From Crotophaga sulcirostris (Eukaryota > Chordata > Aves > Cuculiformes > Crotophagidae): DNA of 64,000 nt. The stretch spans positions 1,483,986 through 1,547,985 of the forward strand of contig VYZB01000095.1 of assembly GCA_013397455.1 (NCBI GenBank). The letters run 5' to 3'. The position numbers and the translations under genes were made by a program. Below, piece by piece: positions 1 through 13,100 of this stretch (within the stretch, counting starts at the first letter, position 1; each line of letters begins with the position of its first letter). The notes under the pieces were generated by a model. That model was given only the letters and a program-made list of their open reading frames with translations, did not search any database and had not been told where the DNA came from.

Positions 1-985
1 ATAAAAATGTCTTCCAGAAAAGGATTACATGGAATTTGATCCAGCACAGGAAACATAGCTCCTTATTTCCTTCAATGCACATGGAAATATTTCTGAACTA
101 GAGCTTCTGATTTTGCTAAATTATCAGAGAACATGGCAGTATCTAAAATTCACACCTGGGAAGGACCAGGACAGAATCTTTTCATTCCTTATCTTCATTT
201 CCTGATTATTTGATAGTGCTGTGTTCACCAAGTGTTTAACTTAGAATGTTTGCTTAATTAAAAGCAATCTTTGCAATAGAAATACACTGCATAGTGTGTT
301 TTATTGTGAATCATGAAGAGGGGACAAAAGGAAGCCAAGCGAAGCTGTTATAGAAATATTCTACACTGAACAAACAAAAAGATACAGAGTTTTCATTTTT
401 TTTTGTTCCATCTTTTTAAATGAATGCAAACTTTTTTTCCTTGTCATTTAATTTTAAATTAGTCTAATCAGACATCTGCTAGGATCTGTCTGAATTAACA
501 AAAATGAACAAAAGTCTGATATGAGCACTCAAGTACTGCTTTCCACAAATCACATTAACTCACATGGACAGTTTGTGGAACTAATTGAACATCCCTAGCA
601 CAGTATTCTAGACTTCCTGATTTAACTTTATTATAGTCAGATGAAATAACAGTATAAACAGAAACATGTTGCTAAGGACTCAGCAGCGTACAGTTCTGAA
701 GTGGTTCAATAGAAGCAGGATGCTTATCCTATTTGATTATCTCTATTAGTGCTCCTTTAAGGTGGAAAGAAAAGCAGAGTTTCTTTCAAAGGCCTATGTT
801 TTCTTTTGAATAATAAGGTACAGTTTACTTCTTAGAATTCCATTGCAATTTTATTCTTACCAGTCCAGCGAATGCTGATACTGTGGTGAACTCTCCTTCC
901 TGGTTACTGCCAAAGCTGTATAAGCAACACCTGTGAAGTTTTCATGAATTTTTCAAGTATCCATAGCTCTAGCATTGCTTTAGGG

Positions 986-986
986 A

Positions 987-1018
<32 letters not shown>

Positions 1019-1020
1019 AC
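986..1020. repeat. (AAAAC)n simple repeat
   Basis: About six consecutive AAAAC units form an A-rich tract. It could be a free-standing microsatellite or the tail of a decayed retroposon. No recognisable element body adjoins it on either side. Confidence 0.85.
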
Positions 1021-3386
1021 CCACAACCAAACTTTAGCCTAAATATCCCTTTTTTATGGATAATGGGAAATGAGGAAGAATCAGTAATTGGAAAAGTAAA
1101 AGTTGTTTAATATTGATTGTTCTTCTGAAGGATGAGGAAGCTTTTCTAATGGTCTCTGGGGGACAAAGGGAAGGGATATCTTTGTATTCCCAAAGGAGTA
1201 AGGAAAATATGGGGCTAAAATAGATTATAATTCTGCAAGAAATTACTAATGAGTAACTGAACTACCTTTGCAGCAATGGTGAAGGAAGTAATAACCAGGG
1301 TAATTGGGTTTATTTGGTTTCTGCTTAGCACACATCCAGCCCTCTCTTAAACATCCTGTCCCTTCATATCACTTTTATGCTCTTTGTCTTTCCTTTTATT
1401 TTTATTATGCTTGACTTGAGTCATTTCATGAAACTTGACCTTGTATTCTTAATCTCATCTACTTGTTCTGAATTGTTCATCTTCTTTATTTTCCTTCAAT
1501 AACTGATCTGTCAAACAGTCCACGTAAACATAACATCTTGGTCTGCAATGCCAACCCCTGTCTAACTCAGAGAGTAGATATACATTAATATAGATCCAAC
1601 AGCTCAATTCCTTCCTCTCAGAGAAATCAGCTAAAGAAATAATACTCTAGGATAAATTTTGTAGAAGTGCATAATCCTTTTACACAAATCCTAATGGTAA
1701 CTCTGTGTAAAAATTAATCACAACATGTATTTTCAGCTAAATGGGTTTTTTGTTTTTAAACAGATAAGGAACAGTAAGAGTTATGTGCAAGTTAGAAAAA
1801 ATAGTTCTTGTTTGCTATGATTTTTTTTTCTAAAAGGCTTTTATGCTCCTGCTGTGAAAATATGTCTCTGCAGAAATGTATTCTTGCAAGGAAAAAAATC
1901 CCGCATTTCACATTTCCTGTCAGTGACATTCCAATTCCCCAAGAGCAAACCAGACATTTCATTCAAGCCTAATGACACAGTAGCTGGTTGTTTCCTAAAG
2001 CTGGGTGGTTTGCATAGTGAATTTATTCCTCTTGCAACATTATGTCATACTGTTTCAACAAGATCTCCCTTTGGGGAAGTGTTTTCAGACCCCACTCATG
2101 CTCCCAGCATATTTGGTGCTTGTATTCACAGATTTCCCCCTGGTGGCTCATTTCGCAGTCACTGCAAAGGCATGGCTCATGGTTTCTTAGTTCCACTACA
2201 TATGCTCTAGTCCCAGTTGGCATCATTCCCTCTTGAGAGAAAACTGATCATCCAGATGATGTTTGGTCTAACTATTATTGTATCCCCTCAACAATGGTTT
2301 CAATGTCTTGTTTATCAGATACATTCTTTCTAGGAAGAGAAACACAGTTGTAGAGCCAGTGTGCACCTTCCACCTATATAAAAGGGAATCTGTGTTGCTT
2401 GCCTCCTTTCTGAAAGACTGTGAGATGAACTGATGAGAAACATTGCTAGAAGAGCTAAGCATATGTTTGAAGCACTGTTTGCTTCATAGGTTTATCTTCT
2501 TCAGTTCTTCGCACAAAGAAAAAAAAATAAATAAATATGAAATCCACCTCAGGCTTGACAATTGCCACTTGACCTTCTAGTTACAGCCTATTGCCACTTA
2601 AATGAGACAACCTGCAATCCAGTGAAGGACAAAAAAGGTGTAAAGAGGTTTCAGAATGTTGTAGTGGTCACATTTGCTCTTCACCCTTTAAAGTGCAGTC
2701 TCTTGGGATGACCTCAATTTCCATGCAACAAGATCTACAAAGCAAATAGTCCTACAGTTTCTGTGTAGTGGATATGAAATCCTTATCTGAAAAGTTAGGC
2801 ACCTTCTCCTGCTCAGCTATAAGGCATTTTGTTTCCAGTTTGGCATAGGAATACAAATTTGCATTTGCTACATTGCATTTTCTACAAAAGTTATTTGACA
2901 TTTGTATATAGTTTCAGTGAGGATGAACTAACATATCACTGTCAGTCAACTATGGCAAGTCAGAGGTTTTTTTAGGATTTACATTGTTCTGGCTGTGTCT
3001 GCAACTGTGATGACAGTCGTACTGTGGCCAGGTCTGATACACATCTCTGAAAATTAGGCTAGGTACAGTTTCCTGCAAACTAAGAATAATAATGAGTAGA
3101 TAATACAGTTAAAAACTTCCAACGCATAGGCATTATTAGAAGACTTAATTCATTCTAGAACATAACTTTGAAATCAGTAGGTGCAAGGCAGGGCTCTGAA
3201 CACAGGCTGGTGAAGCCCTGCTTCCCCAGGAAGTCCCACAGGGGTCTCATTAGCATCAATTTCTCTCTTACAGAATCCTTAGATGGGACATGAATTAACA
3301 CTGGTCCTGTAGGTTTTCAAACATTTTGTGTCATATTTCAACAGTTACATGCACATCGTTAGACACAGAGCAGAATTATTATTCTG

Positions 3387-3405
3387 TATAATATAATATA
3401 ATATT
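3387..3405. repeat. (ATAAT)n short tandem repeat
   Basis: Three to four units of ATAAT/TATAA lie in a short AT-only stretch. It is an ordinary microsatellite. Confidence 0.7.
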
Positions 3406-3769
3406 AGAAGTATTTCTAACAGAGAAAATTATATACAATAAGAGATTAATCAAGTTCCGTATAACAAAGATTATTCAAGTTTTTATGCTTCCTAGATTCA
3501 CTATGGCTATTCAATGAGTATAGTCTTATAGTGGCCTTCCTCCTTTATCCAGAAAATCTTGAACTGAATCCCTTTGGCTTTGTGCACTAGCTAGCATCCT
3601 CCAGGTCTGTTAAAAGAAAGATCTTGGCTGCAGCAGAAATAATACATACAAGAGTGAATGCCTTCAATTACAGAGAATAACCAGCAAAGGTAGGAAAGGG
3701 GACTGATGATAAGAAGTATAACAGTAACTTATTAGGCCAACAGGGTCAGCAGCTAATCTTACTGCAGTC

Positions 3770-4260
3770 TGAAAAGCTTATTTTAATTCCAGTAATTGGC
3801 CCCAACCACCAACAACAATTGATGTGCTGCCACTTTTATCTGTTTGCTGCTCACCATGTTCATATGCAGCTGCACTGCAAGATGAACACAAATTACCTGC
3901 TGAAGTCAATGAAAGTGATTGCTTCTGCTCACATTATTGATCAGTTGTGTTGCTTATACAAAGCTTCAGTCGTACGACCTCTAGCTTACTGAAGATCAGT
4001 TGTCTGTAGGTACCACAGTATTCAAAAAGCCAGGGAACAGGCTAATTTTAATTATACTGGCAATCATTATTATGATTATTTTTCTTAATGACTAACATTT
4101 ATATGATGCTGATCATCATGAAGTTACCCTACAACAGCCTGCAAGCTTCACAAAAGGTTTTACAAACCATATTTCTGAGCCTGAAAGCATTATTATTACT
4201 TAGTGACTACTTGTAATGTGGCCTAGGGCCAAAATAAAGATCAGGATTATCTTTAATAAG
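3770..4260. promoter_or_regulatory. Candidate conserved non-coding element (motif-rich)
   Basis: The segment has no long open frame but is unusually dense in developmental transcription-factor-like words. These include TAATTGGCCCC near 3793, CAATTGATGTG near 3818, overlapping E-boxes CATATG and CAGCTG near 3862, TTAATTATA near 4048 and TGATGCTGATCATCATGA near 4107. This type of composition is typical of conserved enhancers in vertebrate gene deserts. That it is an enhancer is inference only, because conservation cannot be measured from one sequence. Confidence 0.2.
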
Positions 4261-5160
4261 TGTTTATGCCTTCTTTTTGATCACAGACAAAACATCATGT
4301 CTATCAAATTTTAAATACACAGACCATGCAATAGAACCTACAGACATACTGGATATGTGGGGAGCTACAGTCAGTGAGGGACTTGCTACAGGTTTCCAGT
4401 TTACCAGCACCATAACTCAAAACCAAGAAAGTCACCAACAAAGGCTGCCGCAGTCCACAGGCACTCATGCATGTAGGTCAGCAGTCTGAAGAACCAGCTT
4501 GGTCACCCTCTCAGGAGGCTCGTTTTTCATTTTCAACTTTTCAGGGATAATAAAGCTCATAACACACACATTCAGTAACTTTGTTAAATGGAATGAATGT
4601 AAGACCGAATTATGCTTTTGTGTGAATACTTAAGTTCCATGTCAGAAATATTGTTGTCATCAATATTTTATATTGGATTTCAATTCCTCACCAGAAAAAA
4701 AAGTGGACAGAGATCTACGTACACAAAGTTCCTTTCAGTGCCCAGGCAACTTCTACCTGAAATAACTTGGTGTTTTCACACAGCCATCCCTGCCATAAGA
4801 GACATGTTTTTAGGTACCTACATCTTCTGCTGGGATCTGGATTTTAGGTTCTGTTCCAAAGAACACATTTGTTACTTAACTTTTCTACTGTTTAGCATTA
4901 GAAAAAGAAAAAAAAACAAACACGTGTAGGTGATTTTAAATTTGAGGCATTAGATCTATTATATTTAGATAAAGTTTCCAGAACTATATAATCTCAGTGA
5001 GAAAAACTTGGTATACAATAATACGTAATAACAGAATAAGAGCCTGAAATCAGTGTGTCTTGAAACACAGGAAAGCTCCACTGGACCGGGGTTTGTCTGC
5101 CTTCCCAGAAGGAGTTTCCAGTTCAGAGTTATGTGCTGTTATGTCCTGTCAGTTAATAAT

Positions 5161-8100
5161 TCAACAATTTTGAGTGCTTGACCACCCTTCGTACCACAAA
5201 TAGGAGCACAGGGAGTTAGCAGCAGCCTGTTTGAGAATCCTGCCTTTTCACAAAATTAGCCCACCTCTAAATGTCTTTTCTTACCAGTGCTTTAACTTCA
5301 CATTTGTGTGCTAAGGTGGAAGAAATTAATTACAGAGATTTCAGCTGAGCCAAGAACTCTTCACTGGAAAGCACCTTACTATCGAGTGTAAATAAAGAAG
5401 CCCAAGAACCTTGGACCCACTCCAGGAGTAACGTTTGTCTCCTTTCTTTACGGATACTCAAAGAGAGCTGTCCCCACTCCCAAAAAATATTTCAGGAAAT
5501 TATTTTTTTCCACCTGATTATTTGGCCACTTCCCCATAGCAGAGATAAGAACTATAACATATGCATTTTGCAGATTACTGATCCCCGTTATCCTTATACT
5601 TGTAGAAAGGGACTCACATTCTATTGGAGCATTTCAGCCCAAACAGCTGTAATACTGTTTTAACCGCATAAAAAAAAATTAAATTAGAAAGCTGTGTTCA
5701 GCAAGGACAAATTTAGCTATCTATTTTTCAAGTCACACATGAGATAACAAAACTTTTTAATTTTACTTGTTAAACTCTTTCTCACTGTCTTAGCTAGAAA
5801 AAAAAAACAAACAAAAAAACCCAACCAACCAACCAAAAAAAAGCCCAAACCCACAACAAAACCAAATCCACAAAATGTTTATAAAATGGATCTAATCTGG
5901 GAGAAAGCCTGACTAATTCCTTCATTGATTTTGAATTAGACCAATGACCTGGTAACTATTCCCATGTATCAAAGAGAACACAAGTTATTTCCAAAGTTTG
6001 GTTGTTATTCAGCCCCTGGTGTTTCAGGGATTGATGTCCAATTATTAATTTTGAAGCTGGTACCATCCTGGATCTGCTGCCTGGCAAAAAGCCATAAGAG
6101 AAACAGTGCAAAGAGCAAGGCTGGGATGTAAAGTACTTCGAGTCCTACAGCAAAGATGCCAACAAGAAGCTACTGTTGTGATAACGAGACTCATCTGTAC
6201 TAAGCATTTTTGAGCCTGTATTACCTTAACTTCTCTGTTACTCCCTGCTAAGTGCATCTGATTTTTTCTGGTTTCAGCATTCTTGATGGGGAGGTGAAGG
6301 TGTCCCCAGGTATAAAGGGGGCCCACAGAAGCCACACCCCACCCCAGTGCAACAACTGGATGTGGATAGGCATCCTGCCTGCCTCCCCCTGAATATCCTG
6401 ACAGCATTTGCTAGCATTTCTTATTAAGAGAAAATGGACATACAGCAGCTGTGCATTTCTTCAACTTTACAATGATTTTAAGAATGATTTGGCTAAATCT
6501 GGAATGACAAGTATGGAAAGGCATGTCTTTTTTCGAATTAATATCTACAGAAAAAAAAGAAAAAATATGTTTACTAAAGGTCCTCTTCAGATCTGATCCT
6601 GACTACAGTTACCTAGGCAAAACCCCAAACTCTTACAGATTCTGTAGGGTATATGAGAGAGCGAAAACAGAAAGATACATTAATGTATTGCCTTTCTCTC
6701 ATGTTTAACTGTGGGTTTATTTGTTGCTTTCTGCCAAATTGAACACAGATTAAAAAGGAAAATGTCAGCAACATTCACACCAATCAGCTGGGTAAATAAA
6801 GGTGCATGTATTTTTGTTAATTACTACCATGATAACAAAGATTTGTCACCACTTCTGTTCTTTATTCAGATAAGGGGGACCACATTCCAACCAGTAATAG
6901 GTATTCTACATTTCAGTCACTTAAAATGTGGTTTGAATATGGTGTAGGTTTTAGATCAAAAGCTTAATTCATAAATAAAAATCACATAACGTATGTTAGG
7001 AGTGTTCAGTCTTGCAGTTCTTTATAAATTAACTTAGAATACAGTAGCTTTTACAAGTGTCATATATAAATGCTCCAGGCCTGTTTTCTGTGGTCCAAGA
7101 GAAGAGGAAGGTGCAATTACTAAAAAAAAAACCAAAACAACAGAAATAACAAAACCAATGCACTATTCAAACAAACTGAATAGTTAAGAGGATTTTCATG
7201 TCCTTTTCCAGGGGACTTTACTGAAGGATGGAAGAAGGAGAGATATTCTATAATTCCTTCCAATTCCACAATTTTCACTCTTTATGTATCACATCCTCAG
7301 CTTGCATAAACTGGAATAGCCTTCATTTTGCAAGTTGATCTATACTAATTTTTGCTACCTGGGGCTTTGGCTGATTGGTCTGTTCTGGAGATCGATACTA
7401 AACTCCTCATTGCTTTCCACACATTTTTGTGACAATGCATTTGATTTTGTGTTGATTCTGTCCAGTGGGAGCCCTCTCTACCAGCAGATAGGCTGCATCA
7501 GTGTAGCTAGTGACATGAAAGATGGGCCAAAGCTTTGTTCATGGGGCAGATCATTGCATCAATAGTTTCTATTGCAAGTGGAATACCCTCCCCAGACCTA
7601 GGCATGAAGTGTAGGAAGGACATAGCAAGGACAAGCTTTTATATCAGCAGCAGAAGGTAACTGACAGCTAACAAAAATATGAAAGAGTTGCTCCAAGGAC
7701 TAGATTTGTTGTGGATTTTGCCCCACGTCTCTTTATGGAATTGGAGTCTTATGAAAAAAACAGACATAAAACAATCTTTGTCATTCGAAAGTGTAAATTG
7801 TCTGATAGATCAGGAAGATGATGGACAGTTATCTCCTTAGAAAAACCTTATGCCTGACAAAATGATGGACATAGAGATTAATGACATGATGGGATTGTGG
7901 CAGGTTAATGAGGTAAGCCTACCCCACTACATGAGCAAAACACCATTGTGACTTTTTAGGCAGATATATTGCAATTCTCCCCACATGCTACTTTTAGAGT
8001 CTTTCTTTTTGCAATTGAAATCACCATTTAAAATGATTACAAGTTTTATGTGGCTACTCAAATAATATTTACAAATCAACAATAAGATTTCCCCTTGATC

Positions 8101-8699
8101 TTTAATTGAATGTTTAAGCCAAATATAGTTTCCCCTTTCGATCATGCAACCATCATCTTTAAGTCTCTGCCCTCAAAACAATCTCTCAAGACCAGTTAAC
8201 GCTTCCTCTATGTCACTACAACAAATGCACACACCTGAGCACAGATTTAGAAGCTGTGCAAACGCAGGCGATTCACCCTGCATTTGTGTGCCATCTCTGT
8301 TTACATTGCCATGTAAAAAAATAAAGTCACATTTATTTCCATCCATAGAAGTTAAACTTAGCTATAATCAGCAAACTAGATATCTGATTCTACTGTTCAT
8401 GTAGCTCAGTTTAACATTGGCTAAAAATTTAAATTATGCATAAGATGCATAGCTTTTCCTTCAGAAATAATATCAAGATAACACAGTTTGTGCATGTGCT
8501 TAAAAGCGATATAAGCTGTGCTGTTCTGAGGTTCAGTTCAGGTTGCATTGTGTTAAATAACTAAGTAGAACATAACTTCCAGAATTTATTAAGTGAAAGC
8601 AGGATGAAGCATATTATGACGCTTCAAAACAACAGTCTCAGAAAGAGCTCACAATAAAATGAGGTAGTTATTAGTAATATAAAACAGTGACTAAAGATT
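5161..8699. other. Non-coding single-copy DNA with A-rich tracts
   Basis: No gene is recognised. There is a low-complexity A/C-rich tract at 5797-5875 containing CCAA units. A stretch around 5340-5450 carries AATAAA and resembles the 3' part of an LTR only loosely; it is discussed as a finding. The minus-strand frame at 6045-6407 (120 codons) has no recognisable domain and is most likely chance. Confidence 0.55.
5797..5875. repeat. A-rich low-complexity tract with (CCAA)n
   Basis: The tract is a run of A residues interrupted by CAAAC, followed by four CCAA units and more A/C-rich sequence. It is simple-sequence DNA, possibly a decayed retroposon tail, and no element body is visible next to it. 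Confidence 0.75.
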
Positions 8700-9600
8700 T
8701 AACGTGTTGTTTTGTACTCATAATACAGCCATTCTGAAAATCTGTAACATGTTTGTAGGATTTATAATTTCTTATGGAAAGCAGTATAACTCACTTCAAA
8801 GAAATAAAGCCCATTACATCAAAGAATTTATTGGAGCTTAATAAGAGCAGAAGACAGATGCCATGAAATCAGTAGTAGATCTTATGAGAGATAATGAAAA
8901 GTATTTTTTTGCAAAAGAATAAAATCTAACTAGAAATACTATGAATTTACTTGGAATTTAATAAAATATCTTTGGAATATGCTTCGAAATCAACCTTGTT
9001 TGTAAGAGATAAACAATAAAAACCCCTTAATCCACAGTCTAGAAACTTTTCTATTAACATCAATATTCCTTTCCACTTACCATTCAGTATATCTATTATT
9101 TTCATCAGAAACCCTGAACCATAATTTTAACATAAAGCACATCAAGCATTCAGATGCATATTTGCATATAAGTTGAAGCTATTTTTCTTCCACATATTAC
9201 AATAAGGTTGATTCTGGCACCTTTATTCAAAGTAATCATCTAAGCCTAATTTTCCAAGATATTATGGCACTAAAAATGTAGAAAGTTACTCAGCAGGACT
9301 TTCAAAAGCACCTCCCCGATTAACTCATTTTAGCAACAGTGGTTTTATTTGCATAATACAAACTAAATAAAGATACACAGGCTACCACGTATGCAAATAA
9401 ACATGCCATTACAGTGCTCTAGATAGGTGTTGTACACCTAAGCTCCTTTGAATTTTCATTTGACAGGTCTTTATATTTAGGTGTATGACTACTTTGAAAA
9501 ATTAGCTCTTAGGCTTCTGTGTTTTCGTGGATCTGTCTGAGAAATAAAGATAATCCCTGACAATTGTAAAGATTAATATAATAAAAGACAGTGCTGTGCT
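8700..9600. promoter_or_regulatory. AT-rich block with three perfect octamer motifs
   Basis: Perfect POU-type octamers occur at 9160-9167 (ATTTGCAT), 9347-9354 (ATTTGCAT) and 9391-9398 (ATGCAAAT, the reverse orientation), all within 240 bases. There is no open frame of note. Octamers are bound by Oct/POU homeodomain factors in general. Whether these are functional is unknown, and AT-rich DNA produces some octamers by chance (I noticed about eight in the whole window). Confidence 0.2.
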
Positions 9601-10123
9601 CAAACACTAGAGTGGTTTAGCACCTGCAAAGATCAGAAGCAAGACACTGCAAATGAAAACATAACTGTACTGTGTTTTAGTGTATTTTTAGGAAATCAAG
9701 AGTTGATATATCACAGAGTTCAGAAAATTAAGAAGAACTAGAAGTCTTTCTGAATGGGAAGAGTATATGTTTCTGTTTTTTTTCCAGCAAATCTGGCACA
9801 TTCCAAGGTAAAATATTTAAATCTAAAAAAACTTTTTAAAAAAAACGCAATGAAATGGAACTCAGTCAGGCCCATGGTTCTCCAAATATAAGTAAAATAA
9901 TTGTTATTTTTACTACTTGTATCCTTCCTCCACTACATTCCTATACAACTATGGTGATATAGCAGCTTTGACCCCTGTGTATCTTCGAAGTAAGTCAGTA
10001 AACACTATCTCTCACATGTCCTGTTAGTCCCGAGAGCAGAAACTGGTATGTCAAGGTCTTTGGAAAAAGGACAAGCCAGAACATTGCTTTGAATCCCCAC
10101 AGATCTGCCATAGGCCTTGCTTT

Positions 10124-10140
10124 GAGAGAGAGAGTGAGAG
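10124..10140. repeat. Short (GA)n microsatellite
   Basis: Alternating GA with a single GT interruption. It is short and ordinary. Confidence 0.7.
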
Positions 10141-13100
10141 ATTAGGGATAACAGAGATGATGGCTATGAAGGAGTAATCCCTCTGGATGTTTGCCTTCCT
10201 GAAGCTTAAATCCCCCTCTGCCTCCCCCTCCAGCCTCAAATCACCAAAGACTGGTTCAGCATCAATTTCTGTGAATAAACACTGTAGGGTGGAAGGAGTA
10301 AATCCTTCATTACCTTTATGAGTAACTCATTTGGTGACCTTGAAGCAGTTACACAACCTTGTTTCACAATCGCACGGAGCCAGAAGCGGGGGTGAAACGA
10401 GGACCACACTCAAAGCCAGCTGCTACAATTCATCTTGTCTTTCTTTGGTAGACTGATTGCAATACATGTTGCAAATAGATTAGTTTGTCTGAGAGCAATC
10501 TATTTTTGGTTACCAACTTGTAATTTGAAATTACAAAAATATTTTTTTTTAAGGGAAATGTGAAGTGACCAATGTAGGCTGTTGAAGTGTGATACTAATG
10601 CCACCTCAATCCAAGTCAATATTGTAATACGAGATATCTCTCAGGCTTTTGAGAAATGACCTATAGGAAGAAGTGAAGGGCAAACTATAGAAGTGTATAG
10701 AAGAAGGGCAAACTCAAGTGCTTTGTTGGTAGCTAACTCCATGTTTGCTATAGAACAGGAGTCGTGGATATAAACTTCATCAGATCTTTGAAATAAACAT
10801 TTTGCATGAACTAAATTCACAGAATTTCCTAGCAAGACTTTTGATAATTTTGTAAAAGCATACTTGCTTGTAATTCAATGGTACCTTCAACTTGTTGACA
10901 CTGGTTATCCATTGATCCCTCTTTGTGTGTTAATTTAAGGAAAATCAGAAGGATGTAAAGAGCTACCATTCAAGTCTCACTGTCACTGAGACAGCCAAGT
11001 TTACCACTAAGCAGGCGTTACTTAAAAATCAAAACGAACGACACAACAAGCAGTTTTTTTTTTTATTCTAGTGTGCTTGACCTTTTCATAGTTGGCTGAA
11101 CATTAAGAGAAACTCCACACTGTATCAGGTAAAAGGGTACAATTGATGAAAGATATCACCTGAAGCAGTGGTACTTTTGCCTATCCCCACCAGATGCACG
11201 TTTTGCTTTCAATATATCTTACTCTACTTCTGTATGTATTCATTACAACCACTTCCCTGAAGTCACCAAATTCTAAATACCGTGTGTTTTTACTTCAAAA
11301 TCCAGAATAAATCTGAATTTATTCTTGAATACAGAGCTTTTAGTCTCCAAGCTTTGTCCTAAGTGAATAAATCAATTTCTATCAAAGTAGCAGTGACTTT
11401 CTCTCACTGTTTAATACTGCAAGAATAGCTACACATAGTCTACTCAGAAAAAAATTCACTTCATTGGGTACTTTATAGACTTTGCTGTCAACTCGGTCAC
11501 TAATTTACTCTGTCATATCAAATTAGTCTTGTCTCAAAATTTACTCCATTGTGTTCAATGGATCAGAGATGAACTGAAAGTAATTCAATAGAAGGACATG
11601 TTCAGAATAAACAGTGTATTACAAAAAAAAAAAAAACAACGGTTGAAGAAATTAATAGAATTAGTTTGACTATGGGGAATTATTTCCATGCAGAATTTAC
11701 TTTCAGAGAAGGGCCTGAAGTTTTTCAGTTTTAATCCACAACTGTCTCGTATTCATAAAACTTCAGTCATGCAGTTTAGTTACATTTTATAATGAAAAAT
11801 AACACATCATAATATAAATGTCCAAAAGAAGTCCTGTCTGAATTGTATAGAAATCAATATACTCTTTCAAAATTGCAAAATTAGTTAAGCCAAAGCTAAA
11901 TCCTTTCTACAAATCCTCTTCTACAAACACACAAATATGCAATTTTGGATGCAACACAGCTGTTTCTATTCCAAACAGCTTACCATTCAGATTGTTTTTT
12001 CTTTAGATCAGTAAAATGTAACAGAATAAACAGAGAAGGTAAAGGAGACCAGCTGAGATGGAATCTCAGTTATCTGTTGATGTAAACAAGATTTTTGCTT
12101 TATTTTAACACAGTCCCTACCAAACTTAATACTCTTAAAAATTGATGAAAGATCTAAAGAAAGGCACTGTTTTCTAAGTTCAGGCTCATCTAATTAAAAA
12201 CATCACTTTTTCCTTTTTGAGGGATGAGATATGAAACAAACACCCACAATTAAAACCTTATCTACCATGGTAAGCCTACACTAATATTATATGACAGAAC
12301 TTGCAGGATACAGATAAATGGTAAAGCAGTGCCAGGCAGAACAGTCCTCAAGTTCCTTTTTACTAGAAATATTTAATGGCCTTTACACTTTTGCAGTGAA
12401 TTAGATGCGCTCATGTCTGACACTTAAAAAATTAACAAGACACAAATCATCTGTAAAAGACTTTTACTACAGTGACAACTGATTTCGGCTGTCTTCACTT
12501 GCAAGGAAGAAAATTAGTCTTTTGTGAGCAGCCCTGAAAACACTGAGCAAGAACCATCCTTTAACACGAGAGCTGGGAATTTAGCAGGAGCGCTCAACCC
12601 TTTGCAGAATCAGACCTTTAATTTTTATTCTGCAAGAGGAACTTAGAAGAATTTGCTTTAGCAGAATTTATAGAGATGTACTTTATATGCACAGTCCATA
12701 AGACAGATGAATAGCACTAGATGTTTACGGTATATTTAAGTACACTCATGGGAACCATCCCAACTCAATTCTGTAATATCCATTTTGTTATATATTTGCT
12801 GTGGGGAAGATGTTAATAGGCTGTTAAAACAGTCACTAGAAAAAAAAAATTGTATCAACTCCATAAATCTTAAAGCATCTGATTTCAGTTTTACGTTTAT
12901 TCCTTTTACTAAGATACCCGAAAGAAGAGTTAGATTCCCAGTAAATGTTTTATAGGCTACACTGTTTTATAGTCTTAAAATGATAGCACTTGGTAGTTAA
13001 TTTTGTTTCACAAAAAAAAAAAAAGCAACATTATACCTATATCACCTCCTGAGCTTAACTGCACATTCTGTTCCCATTGCTCTTTAAGGAATCATAACTT

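Larger units (their letters stand above)
1..5160. other. Non-coding AT-rich single-copy DNA
   Basis: No gene is recognised. The open frames here (for example 1854-2210, 118 codons, and 4612-4929, 105 codons) are short, overlap frames on other strands, and resemble no family I know. The block contains an (AAAAC)n run near 986-1020, an (ATAAT)n run near 3387-3405, and the motif-rich segment 3770-4260, which is listed separately. I saw no mobile element, although old, diverged repeats would not be visible by eye. Confidence 0.6.

Noticed and set aside
6045..6407. 120-codon minus-strand frame
   Set aside because: No homology recognised; it lies in a locally GC-richer patch with few stops.
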